Of a DNA stretch of 64,000 nt, positions 1 through 12,500 are shown one piece after another. Each line of letters starts with the position of its first letter. Position 1 is the first letter of the stretch. A program made the translations under genes and the position numbers. A model generated the notes under the pieces. The model ran no database searches. It worked only from the letters and a program-made list of their open reading frames with translations, and had not been told where the DNA came from. The DNA comes from Trichosphaerium sp. ATCC 40318 (taxonomy: Eukaryota > Discosea > Flabellinia > Trichosidae), in contig JALMLS010000322.1 of assembly GCA_038496445.1 (NCBI GenBank), positions 372,001-436,000 on the forward strand, given 5' to 3'.

Positions 1-904
1 TCGCTTTAAAAATCACGTGATACGCTGATATTATTTTGTCGTTTTTTCTATTTGTTTGTTCACAGCTAAAAGTTGACGTACTGAATACTCTCACTGGATC
101 TGGGAAGTAACAATGATCTATACGGCTTCAAAGAAAGTTAGTTAATTGCTGATAGAAACAAACGTACGTGTATCCACTGCCTGTTGATGGGAGACCATAT
201 TTGTGCTCCACCTGTTCCTCTGCAAGGTCAACGTCAACACAGTCATAGTATCCAGCCCATCTCCATTGAACAATGTATCCTCCTTTACCGCCACGGCCAG
301 GAATAGATATCTGCGTCATATCAACAGAACCTGGTCTATCAGCTAGATGTGGAGCTCTGAACATAGCTTCGACAAAAGGCATACTAGGATGAACATATTC
401 TGCGTAGTTATCGGTTGAATGCGCATCAGCATACTCGAATAGTTTACCAAAACCTGGCCAGACTCCGAACGAACTTGGCCTTGGGATAAAGTCAGGAGAT
501 GTTGCTTCGATCTCTCTCTTAAATAGAACATCATCCTCAATTCTGCGTCTATCTATTAGGCGTCTGTGGTAGAGAGGAATACTTGAAAGAGCAGAAGCTG
601 GTGCGTCGTTAAAATACTGAAGAGTTCTTCCTCTTGATAGTTTTCGGAGCAAGTGTTCATTTTCAGCTTTGATGATAACAAGCGTAGAAGTGAAGGCATG
701 TCCTGAAGCCCATTCAACTTGAAATTTTTGGTCTGGACCGACTTGTACGTGAGGAGATGAATGTACTCTTGGTGGGCATGGCCGCTCTGTACTGGCAAGG
801 AGTTTTGCTCTGCAGTTGCTTGCCATCCAGTTATGAGCATGTGATCCGGTTGGGAAAGTTATCAAGGAGATTAGGAATAGAGATAGGACAATAGAAGAAG
901 TCAT
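1..904 (-). CDS. LPMO-like secreted protein, partial at window edge
   Basis: The product looks like a copper-dependent lytic polysaccharide monooxygenase (LPMO), an extracellular enzyme class that cleaves polysaccharides oxidatively. The chosen ATG at 904 opens a hydrophobic signal peptide ending SHA, followed directly by HNWM. An N-terminal His after signal cleavage is the LPMO hallmark. The body has scattered Cys, and near residue 240 the stretch VQWRWAGYYDCVDV resembles the conserved C-terminal core of such domains. The first exon runs 904-168, donor GTACGT. A second exon begins at 125, reads on with HCYFPDP, and continues past base 1, so the 3' end is missing. The exact CAZy AA family cannot be told. 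The frame is open upstream of 904 into the last exon of the reeler gene, so this could instead be the C-terminal half of a fusion. Confidence 0.6.
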
Positions 905-1080
905 CTTCGCGTTCTTTGAATGTGTTGTCAAACCAATAAGAGCGAGGAACATAAAAAGATGTGATGTTGATGCTTTTGTTGCAGGTGAATTTGCACCTCT
1001 TCCGCCTACTACAGCGGTTCCAGGAGCTGTTGTAGTACGATCACACTTACATAATCGATGACTAGGCAAGGTGTTAGCAC

Positions 1081-2352
1081 TTAGTTTTTTGGCAGAAAGA
1101 AAAGAAGAACTAAAACAAAAAAAGCGTACCCATCAGCGCTATCGTCGGATTTTGAATCGCACGTGACGGCATCAGTATTACGTCCTGTTTCTTCACATTT
1201 TGGCTCGTCGTAGTAGCATAGATGATCAGGGCCGCTAGTAGCACCAAGAGCGTTGCAACTGCTAATAAATGGAAGCTCGCAAGGAATAGATTGAGGAATT
1301 ATCTTGTCGGCTATGGACTGCCCGTTGTTTATCCACTCCATCTGAACTTGATCACAAAGAAGTCCTTCTTCACTACAACGTTCTGTACAGGACTGACCAA
1401 TCTAATAAAGAGTTAAATTGAGAGTTGGTTCCTCAATCGAATTGTTGCTTGCTGTTCAGCAAAACTGACTACGAACCTCTGTTTGGAACCACGTTTGTGC
1501 TGGTTTTTCTTGTGACGATTCAGTGAGAGTCAAAGGTCCATTATCGCCGTTAGGCCAATAAAATGCACCGCTATTTGCTGGCCCTTGTTTGATTAAACAG
1601 TGAAACGTTACTTTTCCTGTTCCACGTGCTGGAGCCCTCCATTTAAAAGTACTGTGAAGGGCTTTTACTGAAGCATCATTGTGCATCAAACTGTGACGAC
1701 ACGAATGAGTATCAGGGAACGGAAGTTTAAAGAAAGCTTAGAAAAAGCATTAGAAAAAGACAATCAACTTAGTTTAGAATTTGGTATTCCAAAACTAATC
1801 ACGTGCGAGTTTTCACTGCCAAAAAAAAAAGACTCTGGTGCTTTGAAAGCAGTATTGGTTTGGTTAGTGATACCTCAGTACTAAAGAGAAAAGCGAAAAA
1901 CAAAGATGTCACGTGATTTCACAAAAAAAAGAGTACACAAAAAACGTACGTGTTGGATCTTCTGGTAAAACCCATTCACCGGTTCTAATTCCGGCTTCAT
2001 CGAGTGCATAGATGAGAATACCGCGATATTTTGCTCTGTAATCGACAACACGAATATTTATGTCTATTAGAGTTCCAGGTACGTATGAAGTGTCTTTGTT
2101 ATCCTCGTCACCCGCCCACGTGATATACTTATCTGTTTTAACTACTTTAGAAGCCCACGACATGTTAGGACGTGGAGTTTGTTTACAGTCAAGCCTGTCT
2201 TTCTGCCCGTTTCTTAATGTTGGCCACTGGTCTGGAGGACATCCCCAGTTACTACTTTGAGCGTCGCAACTGGCTACGTTTATGGTTGGGTTCGAAGCAG
2301 CGTTTACATAAACTGCCAACAAGAGCGAACTCAAGAAAGCAAGTTTGTACAT
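1081..2352 (-). CDS. Secreted reeler-domain protein
   Basis: Start at 2352 gives a clean signal peptide (MYKLAFLSSLLLAVYVNA). Exon 1 (2352-1958, donor GTACGT) and exon 2 (about 1743-1476) together encode a reeler (Reelin) domain: RGILIYALDEAG, GEWVLPEDP, then CRHSLMHNDA, FKWRAPARGTGKVTF and FYWP. The phase-1 junction near 1743 restores the family pattern of Cys, His and FxW. A third exon (about 1403-1130) is Cys-rich (SCTERC, ELPFISSCNAL, HLCYYDEPKC, AVTCDSK). The intron at 1129-1080 is only 50 nt. If it is retained, the protein ends with a hydrophobic tail at 1081. If it is spliced, the frame stays open into the LPMO-like gene. Family proteins are extracellular; the role here is unknown. CACGTG lies 49 bp before the start, and two more copies lie in intron 1. 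Confidence 0.72.
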
Positions 2353-2406
2353 TTTACTAGCACAGAAGTAAGAATTCTTGGGCATAGCTGAAATTAACAC
2401 CACGTG

Positions 2407-3853
2407 CTACTGCGTGGTAGTAAACGGTAAAGACATACGTACTATTAAACAAGTATATATTTGAAATTAGTTACTGTTGTTGTTTCGGTATTCGCAAGTT
2501 GTTTATGTGTTTGTTCACTTGCGCAAATATTACCAGTTTTCTCCAATTATCACTTGGGTAATGGGTAATGTTTGGGTCAACTAGCGCACATGTACCAGCT
2601 TCTTTTTATCGAATTCTCCTGTTTACAAATTCCATTGAATTGTTGGAACAAAAAGCTCAGAATCTCGCAATACCAACCTGCGGTAATAAGGTGTCCATGG
2701 CACTACTAATGCTTCAACGAAGTATCCGTTTTGAATAAAGCAGGTATAAGCAGTGTGATATAATATGGTTGGTAACAGTTTGAGCTTACTGGGAGAGTTA
2801 TAGCTAAAACAAAGAATGTCATAAAAATGTGCGTGTCTGTTTTTTCAACTAAAAAAACCAGTTCGTTTAAGGCCCTTTTCAGCCGACACTGTCTCATTAA
2901 ATGGGTAAAGAAGAAAATATAACATACAAACCATTCAAATGTGCAACCTGCATGGTGAGAAAATGAGGAAAAGTTGCGGTTTGTTCCCGCGATTATAAAC
3001 TGTCTCAATGTCACGTTAAGACCCTAACTCAGAGCGTTCTGAAAACTCCGGGTACGCACAAGATTTGTAACACGGTAAGGTAAATTGTTCTGAACGCACT
3101 CAAACCAAGAATGGATCTGGCTGCCTATTATTCGAATATATTGTCAATCGAACTTAGCAAAAAAATCGCAAAAGAAAGGATTGTTTGACGTTTCAAAGCT
3201 AAATAGATATTGAAATCGCTAGTAGTATGTTGCGAGATCACCCTTATGAAACAAACGTGTTTGTACATAAACGCTAGTTGGTTTAAAATTTAGAGTAAAA
3301 AGAAAGTTTGCCAATATTTCCTATGCTTGGCCATTAACGCTGCGACGTTCATCAAGGCATCACAATTGTGTTCAAACACAACTTTAACTTTAAGAACTTA
3401 ACTATTTTCTCGAGAGGATTACGCTAGTGTGTTGTTCCGGCTATTGTAATAGTGTTTTCTACAACTCTTTACAAGTATATTGTTTTAACATAAAAACCCG
3501 TTTAATGGTACTTGTGTAAGAACCTTTTGGTCTGATGCAAGTGGAATCGTTGCAGCCTATGTTGAATCTACAGGCATCAACACTGGTATTTAAATTTGGT
3601 CTGCCATTATCCACCATTGCGTTTTTGACAGCAGTTTTAGAAGATAAAATAATCACGTGTTAAAACAAAAAACCTTAAACAAATCGAGAATTCTTCTGCG
3701 ACCGGCAATCGAATGTATGAAGTAAGTACAAGTCTTAATTTAATTCTATTATTAGTTATCTACATTTGTTAACTTATGTTTCCATACAACACTATTTTGT
3801 TCTTGTGCTGTACGTTCTTTTTTTTTTTTCTTGCTTTTTTTTTTTTGGAATAT
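2407..3853. other. Intergenic stretch without a supported gene
   Basis: AT-rich sequence between the reeler gene and the next gene. On the minus strand about 3620-3510 holds a short open stretch with four Cys (DACRFNIGC, DSTC) that looks exon-like, but no start, neighbouring exon or family could be found. I see nothing else convincing. One CACGTG is at 3654. Confidence 0.4.
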
Positions 3854-6579
3854 TTACAAGCCGTTATCATGCTCCCAAACAGAAAAAAAGTAGAACCGTC
3901 TCCATACGCGATATGTATAAACAGAAGTTGTAACAGCAAGTGTCAATGCTGATAATATCCATATCAAGTATCCAACACCTGTTACTATACCGCCAGTCGT
4001 TGTATTACCTGAAAGAAAAAAATAAGCAAAGTTGCTTTTGAAGCACGAGGATGATGTGTAAATTCAGTAGTTCAACTATAAAGTTACTGCATCTTTAAAA
4101 TACAATTAAAATATGTTGTTGAAAGTATTCACAAAAACAGTATCTAATGAAGAGATTGAAAATTATTCAATGAAGTTTTGTCATTTTCTTTCGTTTCTCA
4201 ATTTTTTCTTTTTTTTTTTCAAAGCGGGTTTGTTGTTTACCTTGTCCGAGTAACACCTGACCATAAACAGTCATAGCAAATGCAAATGTTCGTACAATCA
4301 GATCAGTTGTTTTGCATACAATAATAATCTGTCTCTCCTTCACATCCCGCTTTCTTTTCTTCAGTTTTAAAAATACAATGATAGCAAACACTTCAGTAGC
4401 AGCGCAAGCCAAGAACCCAAAAACAATATCAACAAGTGATAAAGTGAATAACACAAGAGTAAAAGCCTTTGCACTCTCCGATATCCTTGGACCTTTCCTA
4501 CCAAGCCGAGGTGCAGCTTAAAAAACATCTGTTAGAAAAGAACTTGAAAAAAAAAACATCCGTGAAGAACAAGCTTGTTCTAGTCACGTAACACGTGTTT
4601 AATGTGCGTACTTGGTATTTTATGTTCAAGTTCGTTCCCAGACACTGTATGAAAACTAAGCCTTGATCCAGGTCCACCTGCATGAACACTAGCAGTATAA
4701 TTGTTTATAGACATATTTAATACAGAAGAATTTTCACTCAAAGATTCCTCAGCGTAGCTGGTCATAGTATAGCTTGCACCACTAAAAGAATTTAGATCAT
4801 TGTATAAATCTTCGGAGCCAGTTTTAGAGCGTATTCAGTACCTTTTGGTTTCTGTCAGAGTTTTTCTTGATTTTGATTCATTTCTGATATGATTTGGAAT
4901 AGCTGAAGGTCGTGGAGGTGCCATAGACTCTGTACTTGTAGCAGAATCGCCATCAGATATATCTGTTGATATAACTTCAGCCGTTGAAGCTTCATTTGTT
5001 TCACCATACTCGCTAGCCCTCGCGTTTATACCTGAGATAGTTAGTCAACCCATCTATAGCTACACGTGCTGGTAACACGTGAGACTTACTAAACGGACCT
5101 GCAACCACGTGTTGGGTAGTTGGAACTGACTTGACTTCTATTGTTGCTTCTTCTAAATCTCGTTCTGGTGTTGCTAGTGGTTCCTCACTTGGTGTTCGTA
5201 TTGTTACAGATTTTTTAGCGTTTGCTGTTATTACCCGCTTTTTAGATGCTTGTCTTGTTTTTATTATAGGATTACGTTTCCCTAATAGCCACTAAATAAA
5301 TACCCTATATAGGCTTGCTCATAAAAATAAAAGAAGACGAGATTTTTGATTGCAAAATGGTAAAATACATAAACTTCAATCTTGATAAAAAATCACGTGA
5401 CACGCTATTTGGTTTTTTGTGTATTGTTTTCTTGTAGTGTTAGTTTAGTGTCAATTGTTAAATTATAGGCGTAGGTTTGTATAATAAGACGTACTTGGCA
5501 TACGAGGTGAATCAAATCGTCGTTTAGGTAATTTTGTCTTTATAAACATAGAACTGGCTTCATCAATATCTTGCTGACTAAGGCGTATAACACGTTCAAC
5601 GTGACCAGGAGTAACTTCGTTTGCCGCATTAATTTTTTTATCGCCAATAATAGTTTTAGAGTTCGCAATTGTTACCGAGCGTTTTGCATAAGATTGTTTT
5701 TTTTGTTCTTTTTCTTTATCCTCTTCGATATGCCGTAACGATTGACTTCTACTTCGTTTTGGTTCTTCTTTACCATGTATTTCTTGCGCCTTTCTCAGTC
5801 TTTGGCTAAATCGGACCTTTGATAAAAGTATTAAAGGGCTGTACAACCATTGACAACACGTGGAAACTGATTTCAAAAAAAAAATCGGCCAACTAAAAGC
5901 GACCTCAACTGTATCTTTGCTATGTGCTATCGATAACGTTATGTTTTAAGGGAAGATAATAATACATATCACGAAGAAAACCCGAGCCATAAACAAAAAA
6001 AACGTGCATACATTGTTCGACTTGTCTTGTTCACCCTCGGTAACTGTAGCAGCGCCTTTCTTAATTGTATTTACAGATACAGCAGCTAAACTAGCTCTTC
6101 TAGTGCTAAAAAAACCAACAAATAAGCAAAAAATCAAAACACACAACGTAATAATAAATAGATAATAACCGGAGCTTCACGTGATACAATAACAGAAAAT
6201 ATCAAAAAGCCACGTGAAGTGTCGCGATGAAATTTAGATGGATATAAAATTTTTTTGGTGTGAAATGAAATAAGGGAGCGCCAAATTACCGTACGACGTC
6301 TACTTCTACGAATAGTGTTTGACCTGTAGCTGCATCGTGTAGTTTCTTGAAGTACTTCCTCCCAAGAACCAATTCATTAACTTCAGCAAATATAACTTCA
6401 CCGTGGAGTACCCTACGCTCATATAGTTGTACAGGCTCCATTATTTGGCGCGTTCTGCCGATGGAATAATGCTGATCAGAATTGAATTTTGTTGACTGAA
6501 TATTTGAGACTTTGTATGGCGCTATAAGGTCGAGGTCTGTCCAGATATCACTATTGTCTTTACACAAGAAAGAAGCCAT
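3854..6579 (-). CDS. Ser/Lys-rich protein with C-terminal membrane segments
   Basis: A multi-exon gene of unknown family. Start at 6579 gives MASFLCKDNSDIW. Exons then read through a long polar region containing STRRASLAAVSVNTIKKG, AKRSVTIANSKTIIG and NAKKSVTIRTPS, so a KRSVTI/KKSVTI motif recurs. The C-terminal exons hold three hydrophobic spans: LVLFTLSLVDIVFGFLAC leading into EVFAIIVFLKL, then IVRTFAFAMTVYGQVLL, then VGYLIWILSALTLAVTTSVY. The protein ends VWEHDNGL with stop at 3854. Donors include GTACGG, GTATGC, GTACGT, GTAAGT and GTACGC. Seven CACGTG copies lie in its introns. The layout suggests a membrane-anchored protein with a long soluble N-terminal tail. No enzyme motif is visible. 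Exons are connected by phase, which makes the gene likely; the function is unknown. Confidence 0.6.
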
Positions 6580-6605
6580 CTTAACCAAAGTGTAAGTTTA
6601 GACAA

Positions 6606-9078
6606 TCAATACGATGAGTTGTTGCTATCGTACTTTTGATTCGATTTTTTGTTAATGAAAGATAGTTCCGAACGACTCCAATTGTGTTCTGGGTATAGCG
6701 CCATTAATGGCCTTGGCCAGTAGTTTAGTATCCCTGATGCCCCATGAGCCATGACTTGGTCCCTTGAGATGTTGTACCTTTTGGGTTGGTTACCAAAAAT
6801 AGCGAACGAAAAAAAAAACCTACAAAAAAGCCACTTACCATTGTTCTGGTCTACTGATATTGTACTGCTCTTCAAGATATCTCAAATACGTTCTAGTGTT
6901 AGAATCATCCAGCCAAAATCCACGTGGCTTATGTTTTGGTACTGTAACAGGCATGAAAGCCGCCATCAATGATTTTTTGCTCATTCTACAGAAAAAAAGT
7001 CAAAAAAAAAAAAACTAAGTAACGCTAGAATTCTACTATGTAGTACCCAAACTTCTCTATTGCCCATTCATAATTAGCATACAATGTCTGTACTGTATTA
7101 GATATAGAACCATTAAAATACCTAAAAGTGTAAGGGTGATGCTATCGCACAAACGTTTTAAAATGGTGAGACTCACTTGTTCGTAATATCGATACCTCCA
7201 TGAACATTTAAATCCTCTTTTCTTACTGTATACCACTCATCTAACGTCTTAAACTCTTGCATTTCTCCGATAAGATCAAAAGTGCTTTTTTGGTTATCTA
7301 ACACGTGTCCAGTTATCGACGGTCCATTTACGTGCGTATCGTGATATTTAACGTCACGTAGTAAATCACTGAAAGTGGTGTTAAAAAAAAACCCGTGCGC
7401 CAACTAGAAGGTTGGGTGTACCTCTTAAAGAACTTCCTTCGGTTCCAGTTATACTCAGGTAGTATAGAAGATAAAGCATTGTACATAGAACCATTATAAT
7501 AGCTAAACAAAAAGAGTCAGAAAAACAAGAAACAAAAGAAACCTTATAAGGTCATCTAATGTCATCTTTTCAAAGAGATGTTCTCATTATGACTTAAAAG
7601 CTATCGCGTACTTTTTTAATATTTTTCTACCTCCAGCTCTTGTAACATCCTGTTGTTCTACTCTGTACCAATCTTCATATATTTTTATATCGAGATTATT
7701 TGCTATAGCATCAAACTTATTACGTTGTTCTGATACATTACGCCAATGGTTCTTTGGTACAACATTTATCTTTTGAGGTTTCCAATCATATTCAGGAAAG
7801 GCTAAAGATAATGCTTTTATCAAAGACCCGCCATAATATCTGCAAACGGATTAGCAAAGCCAGCATAAAAACAAAAAAGTTAACGCTTTAGTTTCACAGT
7901 AAAATATGTACTTGTTGATAACCTGACGTGTAGCCTTTGGTAATGTCACGATATTGTTGATGTTATACCATTTATCAAATGAGTCTAATCCAAGAGCCGC
8001 TGCTGTATCTTCCAGGATTTTACGGTGTGTTTTTACAAGAGTTTGTCTTCTCTTCAGTTTTTTCCTATGCGTGACAATCACTAAGGTCAGATAACACAAA
8101 ATTTATGACGCACCTAAATTGTTTCGATTGCCATTTGAACTTGGGATAGTAGTGTTTTAGAAATGCCATAAATGACCCATGCCTAGTATCATATGAATAA
8201 GCAAAACCGATTTTTTTAATAAAAGCAGCTACTAACCTTTGCAGTAATGTGGTCCCCATACACGCTCTCAAATCACTGGATGTTATTTTATACCAGTCTT
8301 CTAGTATCTTAACATCAAGGTCTTGGCCAATACTCTCAACTGTATCACTTCTATTCTTATCAATGTGCCAAAAGCCAGTCGGAGCAATTCTGAAAAAAAT
8401 AAAAATTAGCGAAAGGTCGTCACAACACGTGTTCTCACGTGAATAATCTCCTGTCCCATTGGTATGATGGATATACAGCCTCAAGTAAATTGGATATTGA
8501 ACTGTTGTATCTAATTAAGATGAGTTGTGCGTATTACAGGTGCAACAAGCGTTATGTTTTAGAAGAGATTTCAACATACTTGTCAAGAAGTGTACTAGCT
8601 CCTGCTTGTCCCAAGACTACTGTGGTGATAGCATACCAATCACTTAAAATCTTGACGTTGAGTTTAAGACCCACAGAGTCCATTAATTTACGTTGGTTTG
8701 ACGGTCTGTTCCAATGTCCAGGAGGTGCCCTTGAAGAATGATAAGCTGGAGTTTACGTCAAAAAAGTTGTTACCTCATGTTTGACCAGTCTTGGCCCGGG
8801 TATAGGATTTTTACCATCTTTGTAATGGAATTACCATAACTAACGTTCATTGATGAGATTTTATGCGACAAATCTATGTAAACTAATTTATTTTGCTTGT
8901 TTACGCACTGCTTAAGAATTTTACGGCCGCCTATACGGCTAAATTGCGTGTGTGTTACACTATGCCAATCTTCTAAATTACGTATGCCAAGCGCGTCTTT
9001 AGCGCGTTTTTCTATAAATCGACGGTGTTCCTTGTTTCTCTTTACCCTCTGAACAACTGAAGTACGCGACCCGCGCAT
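6606..9078 (-). CDS. Tandem-repeat protein (EDWY...GG...YxGS...YPExxW repeats)
   Basis: About a dozen exons encode repeats of roughly 70 residues with the pattern FW....N....D..G..L.IK..EDWY.V...D....GG..IL.KY.GS...AL...YPEY.W....F. Clear copies include LEDWHSV, LSDWYAIT, LEDWYKIT, YEDWYRVEQQD and LDEWYTVRKEDL, with YYGGSLIKALSLAFPEYDW, YYNGSMYNALSSILPEYNW and YWPRPLMALYPEHNW. I have seen this architecture in hypothetical proteins of protists and algae but cannot give a family name or function. Introns fall at matching places in successive repeats, just before Y.GS and just after the W...F stretch, which suggests growth by exon-pair duplication. The N-terminus is basic (MRGSRTSVVQRVKRNKEHRR). 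No signal peptide or membrane segment is visible. One donor is CAC|GTGAGA at about 8436. Confidence 0.7.
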
Positions 9079-9574
9079 TTTGAAAAGCAGTAAACACAAC
9101 TAGCGTCACTCGTGCTGTTTTAGCGTTTTAACGCATCAAACGTTTACTACTTAATCCCAATTAAGGGCAACGAGCTCTAGCACTCCATTATAGAATGGTG
9201 TTGGTATTAAAACAACTTAGCGTGCTAAAAGGTCATAACGCTTTTTTCAAACTGGGAAAAGGTTTTGGACCAGTAACTTTTCTGCCGCGTAAAATACTTC
9301 AGGTCGTTATGTTAAGTAGCTTTGGAGCGTTATCAGGCTATTCGCCATTTGAATAAAGCCGAAAATCCGTTTCGGGAAAGCGTGAGAGACGTTGACCTTA
9401 CATAAACCCATACGTATTTAACTCACTACGCTTTTGAGCTTTACAACGTTCTTTGCTACGGTATCAATAATCTGCAAGTATTTGTGTTGATAATCATTGA
9501 AGATTTATAAATACTCCAGTGAGGCAATGGGGCATTAACAAACAGCTTAGTACAACTAAAACAAGGTAAAATAA
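9079..9574. other. Divergent intergenic region
   Basis: About 500 bp between two genes transcribed away from each other, so it should hold both promoters. I see no open coding segment and no CACGTG here. Confidence 0.5.
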
Positions 9575-12500
9575 ATGAGCGAGCATTATTCGCCTCGTGG
9601 TACAAGAAACCGCTCAGGTCGCGTCGGTCCTTCGCCTGTTACGTCGCCAAGGTCTCTACCGCCGATTTTATTACATCACAGCAAACCACGACTGCCACCT
9701 GGAATAGAGTTAAAACCTGATCGTACGTTTAAATAGCAAACCGTATCAGCTATCGTCTTAACATATTTGGGTTTGCGTTTCACTAATAAGTCTTTAAAAA
9801 GCTTGCTTTGATGAAGAGAGCTCTTCAGAAACACAAGTATTAGGCGAAGCAGGTATGTACATGTTAAACAAGAAAGTTGTAGTTTGCATTTCTGCCTTTG
9901 TTGTTTCGAAAAGAAGTACTTAACGAGTCCGTAGGAAGAAGTAACGACGATTTTGTGCCACCAATACAGGGCACAGTGCTTCCACCATGGCTTGTAATGA
10001 TGGACGACGTATTCGTTGGTGCTGTAAAGGTAAATTTAACCGAACAAAAAAGCCGAAAAACTTTTTACGTTAAAGACTTTTCTTACTTACTCTTTTAGGA
10101 ACGCTCTGGAGGTGTTGTGGTTTCCGAAGGAAATTATAGGAATAGGAAAGTAGCTATTAAGACTAGTGTATGCTTAAAATTGTTGCTTTTGTTGCTGTAT
10201 TGCTTGCGTTAACAACTTGTAGAGCAAAGAATTGTCACAAAATTTGTTAAGTGCTTTCCTCGATGAAACATCGCTACTGAGTAACCTAGATGAACACCCA
10301 CAACTGCAAAAGATCTTAGGTGTTGCTGTACATAACAACAAACCACACATGATTTATGGCATGTTATCGTTTTCTTGATTTTTTACTACTACCAGTTTTT
10401 GGTTGTTTTCTTATCGATTCTTTCCATTCAGAGTTTGATAAAAATATGACTCTCTACGATCATTTACAACTCACTGGTCCTATAAAAAAAGTGAGCCTTT
10501 GTCGATTATTACGTAGCTTGATATTAGGTATGTTTAAATTACATGAGAAAAAAGTTTATGAAAAAAATAGGAATACAATACTTGCATACACATAGCGTAA
10601 TTCACGGAAACATAAGAGCCAAAAGTATACGACAACATATAGCAAAATTAAGTCTAACTAAATCACAGATGTAATTATGGGAAGTATACCTAAATTTACA
10701 AACTACGGATTAGCTGGGAGTCTGTACGCATGCGGTTCACAACAGTAAGTGATTTCACAAAAAACCAGCATGTTCTCATAATTTTCTTAAGCCCTAACGC
10801 TTGGATGGCACCAGAGAATTTTTGCAATGAGTATTGCGAGCAAAGTGATGTACGACTTCGTTGGCATTTAAAATTTGTTATCATACTGAGTATATGTCGC
10901 ATAGGTGTGGAGCTTTGGTATTTTAATATGGGAGTGCATTACAGGAGGAAAACATCCAGCCCAAAATATTAATATTGCAGCCTTAGCACCAAACATTCAA
11001 TTATCAGGAAGGACGCCACTAATACCTAGTTCTTGTGAGAAAGAGTGTTGTATGCTTATGGATATGTGTTGGGCATTTCAAGCTAAAGACAGGGCGACCA
11101 TAGCTCAGATAGAGCTATACGCTTTTCGTTGCACTGAAACAATACCTCGTTCTGTTAGTGCTGGTGGTACTGCTCTTCCACGATTTGTGAGAAGTGCAGG
11201 GAATCATAAGCAACTAGAACGTAAATTTGCTGGTCTAGGGCCTCATAGGAACAGTACAAGATATCAACCTGCAGAAATACCCAAAGAAGATATTGCAGAG
11301 AGTGCATCTTCAAGTTCTTGGTCTGGTGCTGGCATTAATATGTTTAACCTACGACAATACGAGTCTTGTATATCTTGCTTTGAGTACGTTGTTTTTCTCT
11401 GTTAAATTTATGGTAAACACGTGATTAATTTGTGTTCACAGTAAGGCCGTTAAGGAAGATCCTAATGATAGCAACTCGTGGCGTAATATGGGTATGGCTT
11501 GCTCTAAGCTTGGTAAATACCAAGAAGCCATTGAGTTCCTCAATAATGCGATTTCTTTGTCACCGAATGATACAGTCGCTTGGTGTAGTGCTGGAAATGT
11601 CTTGTTAGAGCTTGGAAGATATCACCAAGCAATCAAAGCTTTTAATAGAGCTATCACAATAGACATAAGGGACGGGGATGCATGGACCAATATGGGACAA
11701 GCACTTTTTAAGCTGAGTCAATTTCAGCGTGCTGTAGAGTGTTTGAATAATGCTTCAGGTTCGCAGAGTTTCTTTTATGTAGGAAGCTAAATGGCTCTCG
11801 TTTTTGTTTAGATATTGCTCCTCGAAGCTGTGAAGTATGGAAGCTCAAAGGGAATGCATACTTGGGTATGAAGCGTTATAAGAATGCCTCACAGTCCTTT
11901 AAAATGGCTTTGGATATTGAAGAAGATTGGGATGTATATATAAAACGAGGAGAGGCATTACATGCGCTAAAGAATTTTGAGGAGCTACAAGAAATGATAA
12001 AGAAGATGTTTATACTAGAACCTAACAAAACAATGAGTTGGGTATCATCAAGTGCGTTTTCTTCTTTTTTTTGGTTTTCGTTCCGACTTTCCATTCTTGT
12101 TTGTTGCTTTCTAAAGCTGTCGTACCATAAATAGTGTTATCTCTTATTAGTTGTTGTAGATTTATCGTCTAATCTTCAAGAGCTTAATCTTTGGTGGCTT
12201 ATAGACCCTAAGGAAGTATCTTGTGTTTTGAAAATGGTTAGGTTACTTTTATCGTCAACTAACTAACACCTACTCACAGGGAGAGGATAAAAATTGTATA
12301 GTATCCAGTGCCATAGTTAAAGAGGAAACAGTAGCTATAAAAGCATACAAGGTGAGACACTTGTGAGCCAAAAACTCCGTTAAAACTAACTCTTTTTTTG
12401 TTTCTTTAAGACATCTTGTTCTAGCGCTATTACAACAGCTATAATGCATGAAACACAGTTCAGCCTCCGAAATCCTCATGGCAATTTACTTCAAATTATC

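Noticed and set aside
8380-8445. GC donor at the CACGTG in the repeat gene
   Set aside because: No G precedes the palindrome there; the CAC|GTGAGA donor fits the phase.
12030-12170. Border between two separate kinase-TPR genes
   Set aside because: No start codon in the exon after the seam, and the phase joins SS to NLSSNLQEL cleanly, so one gene is simpler.
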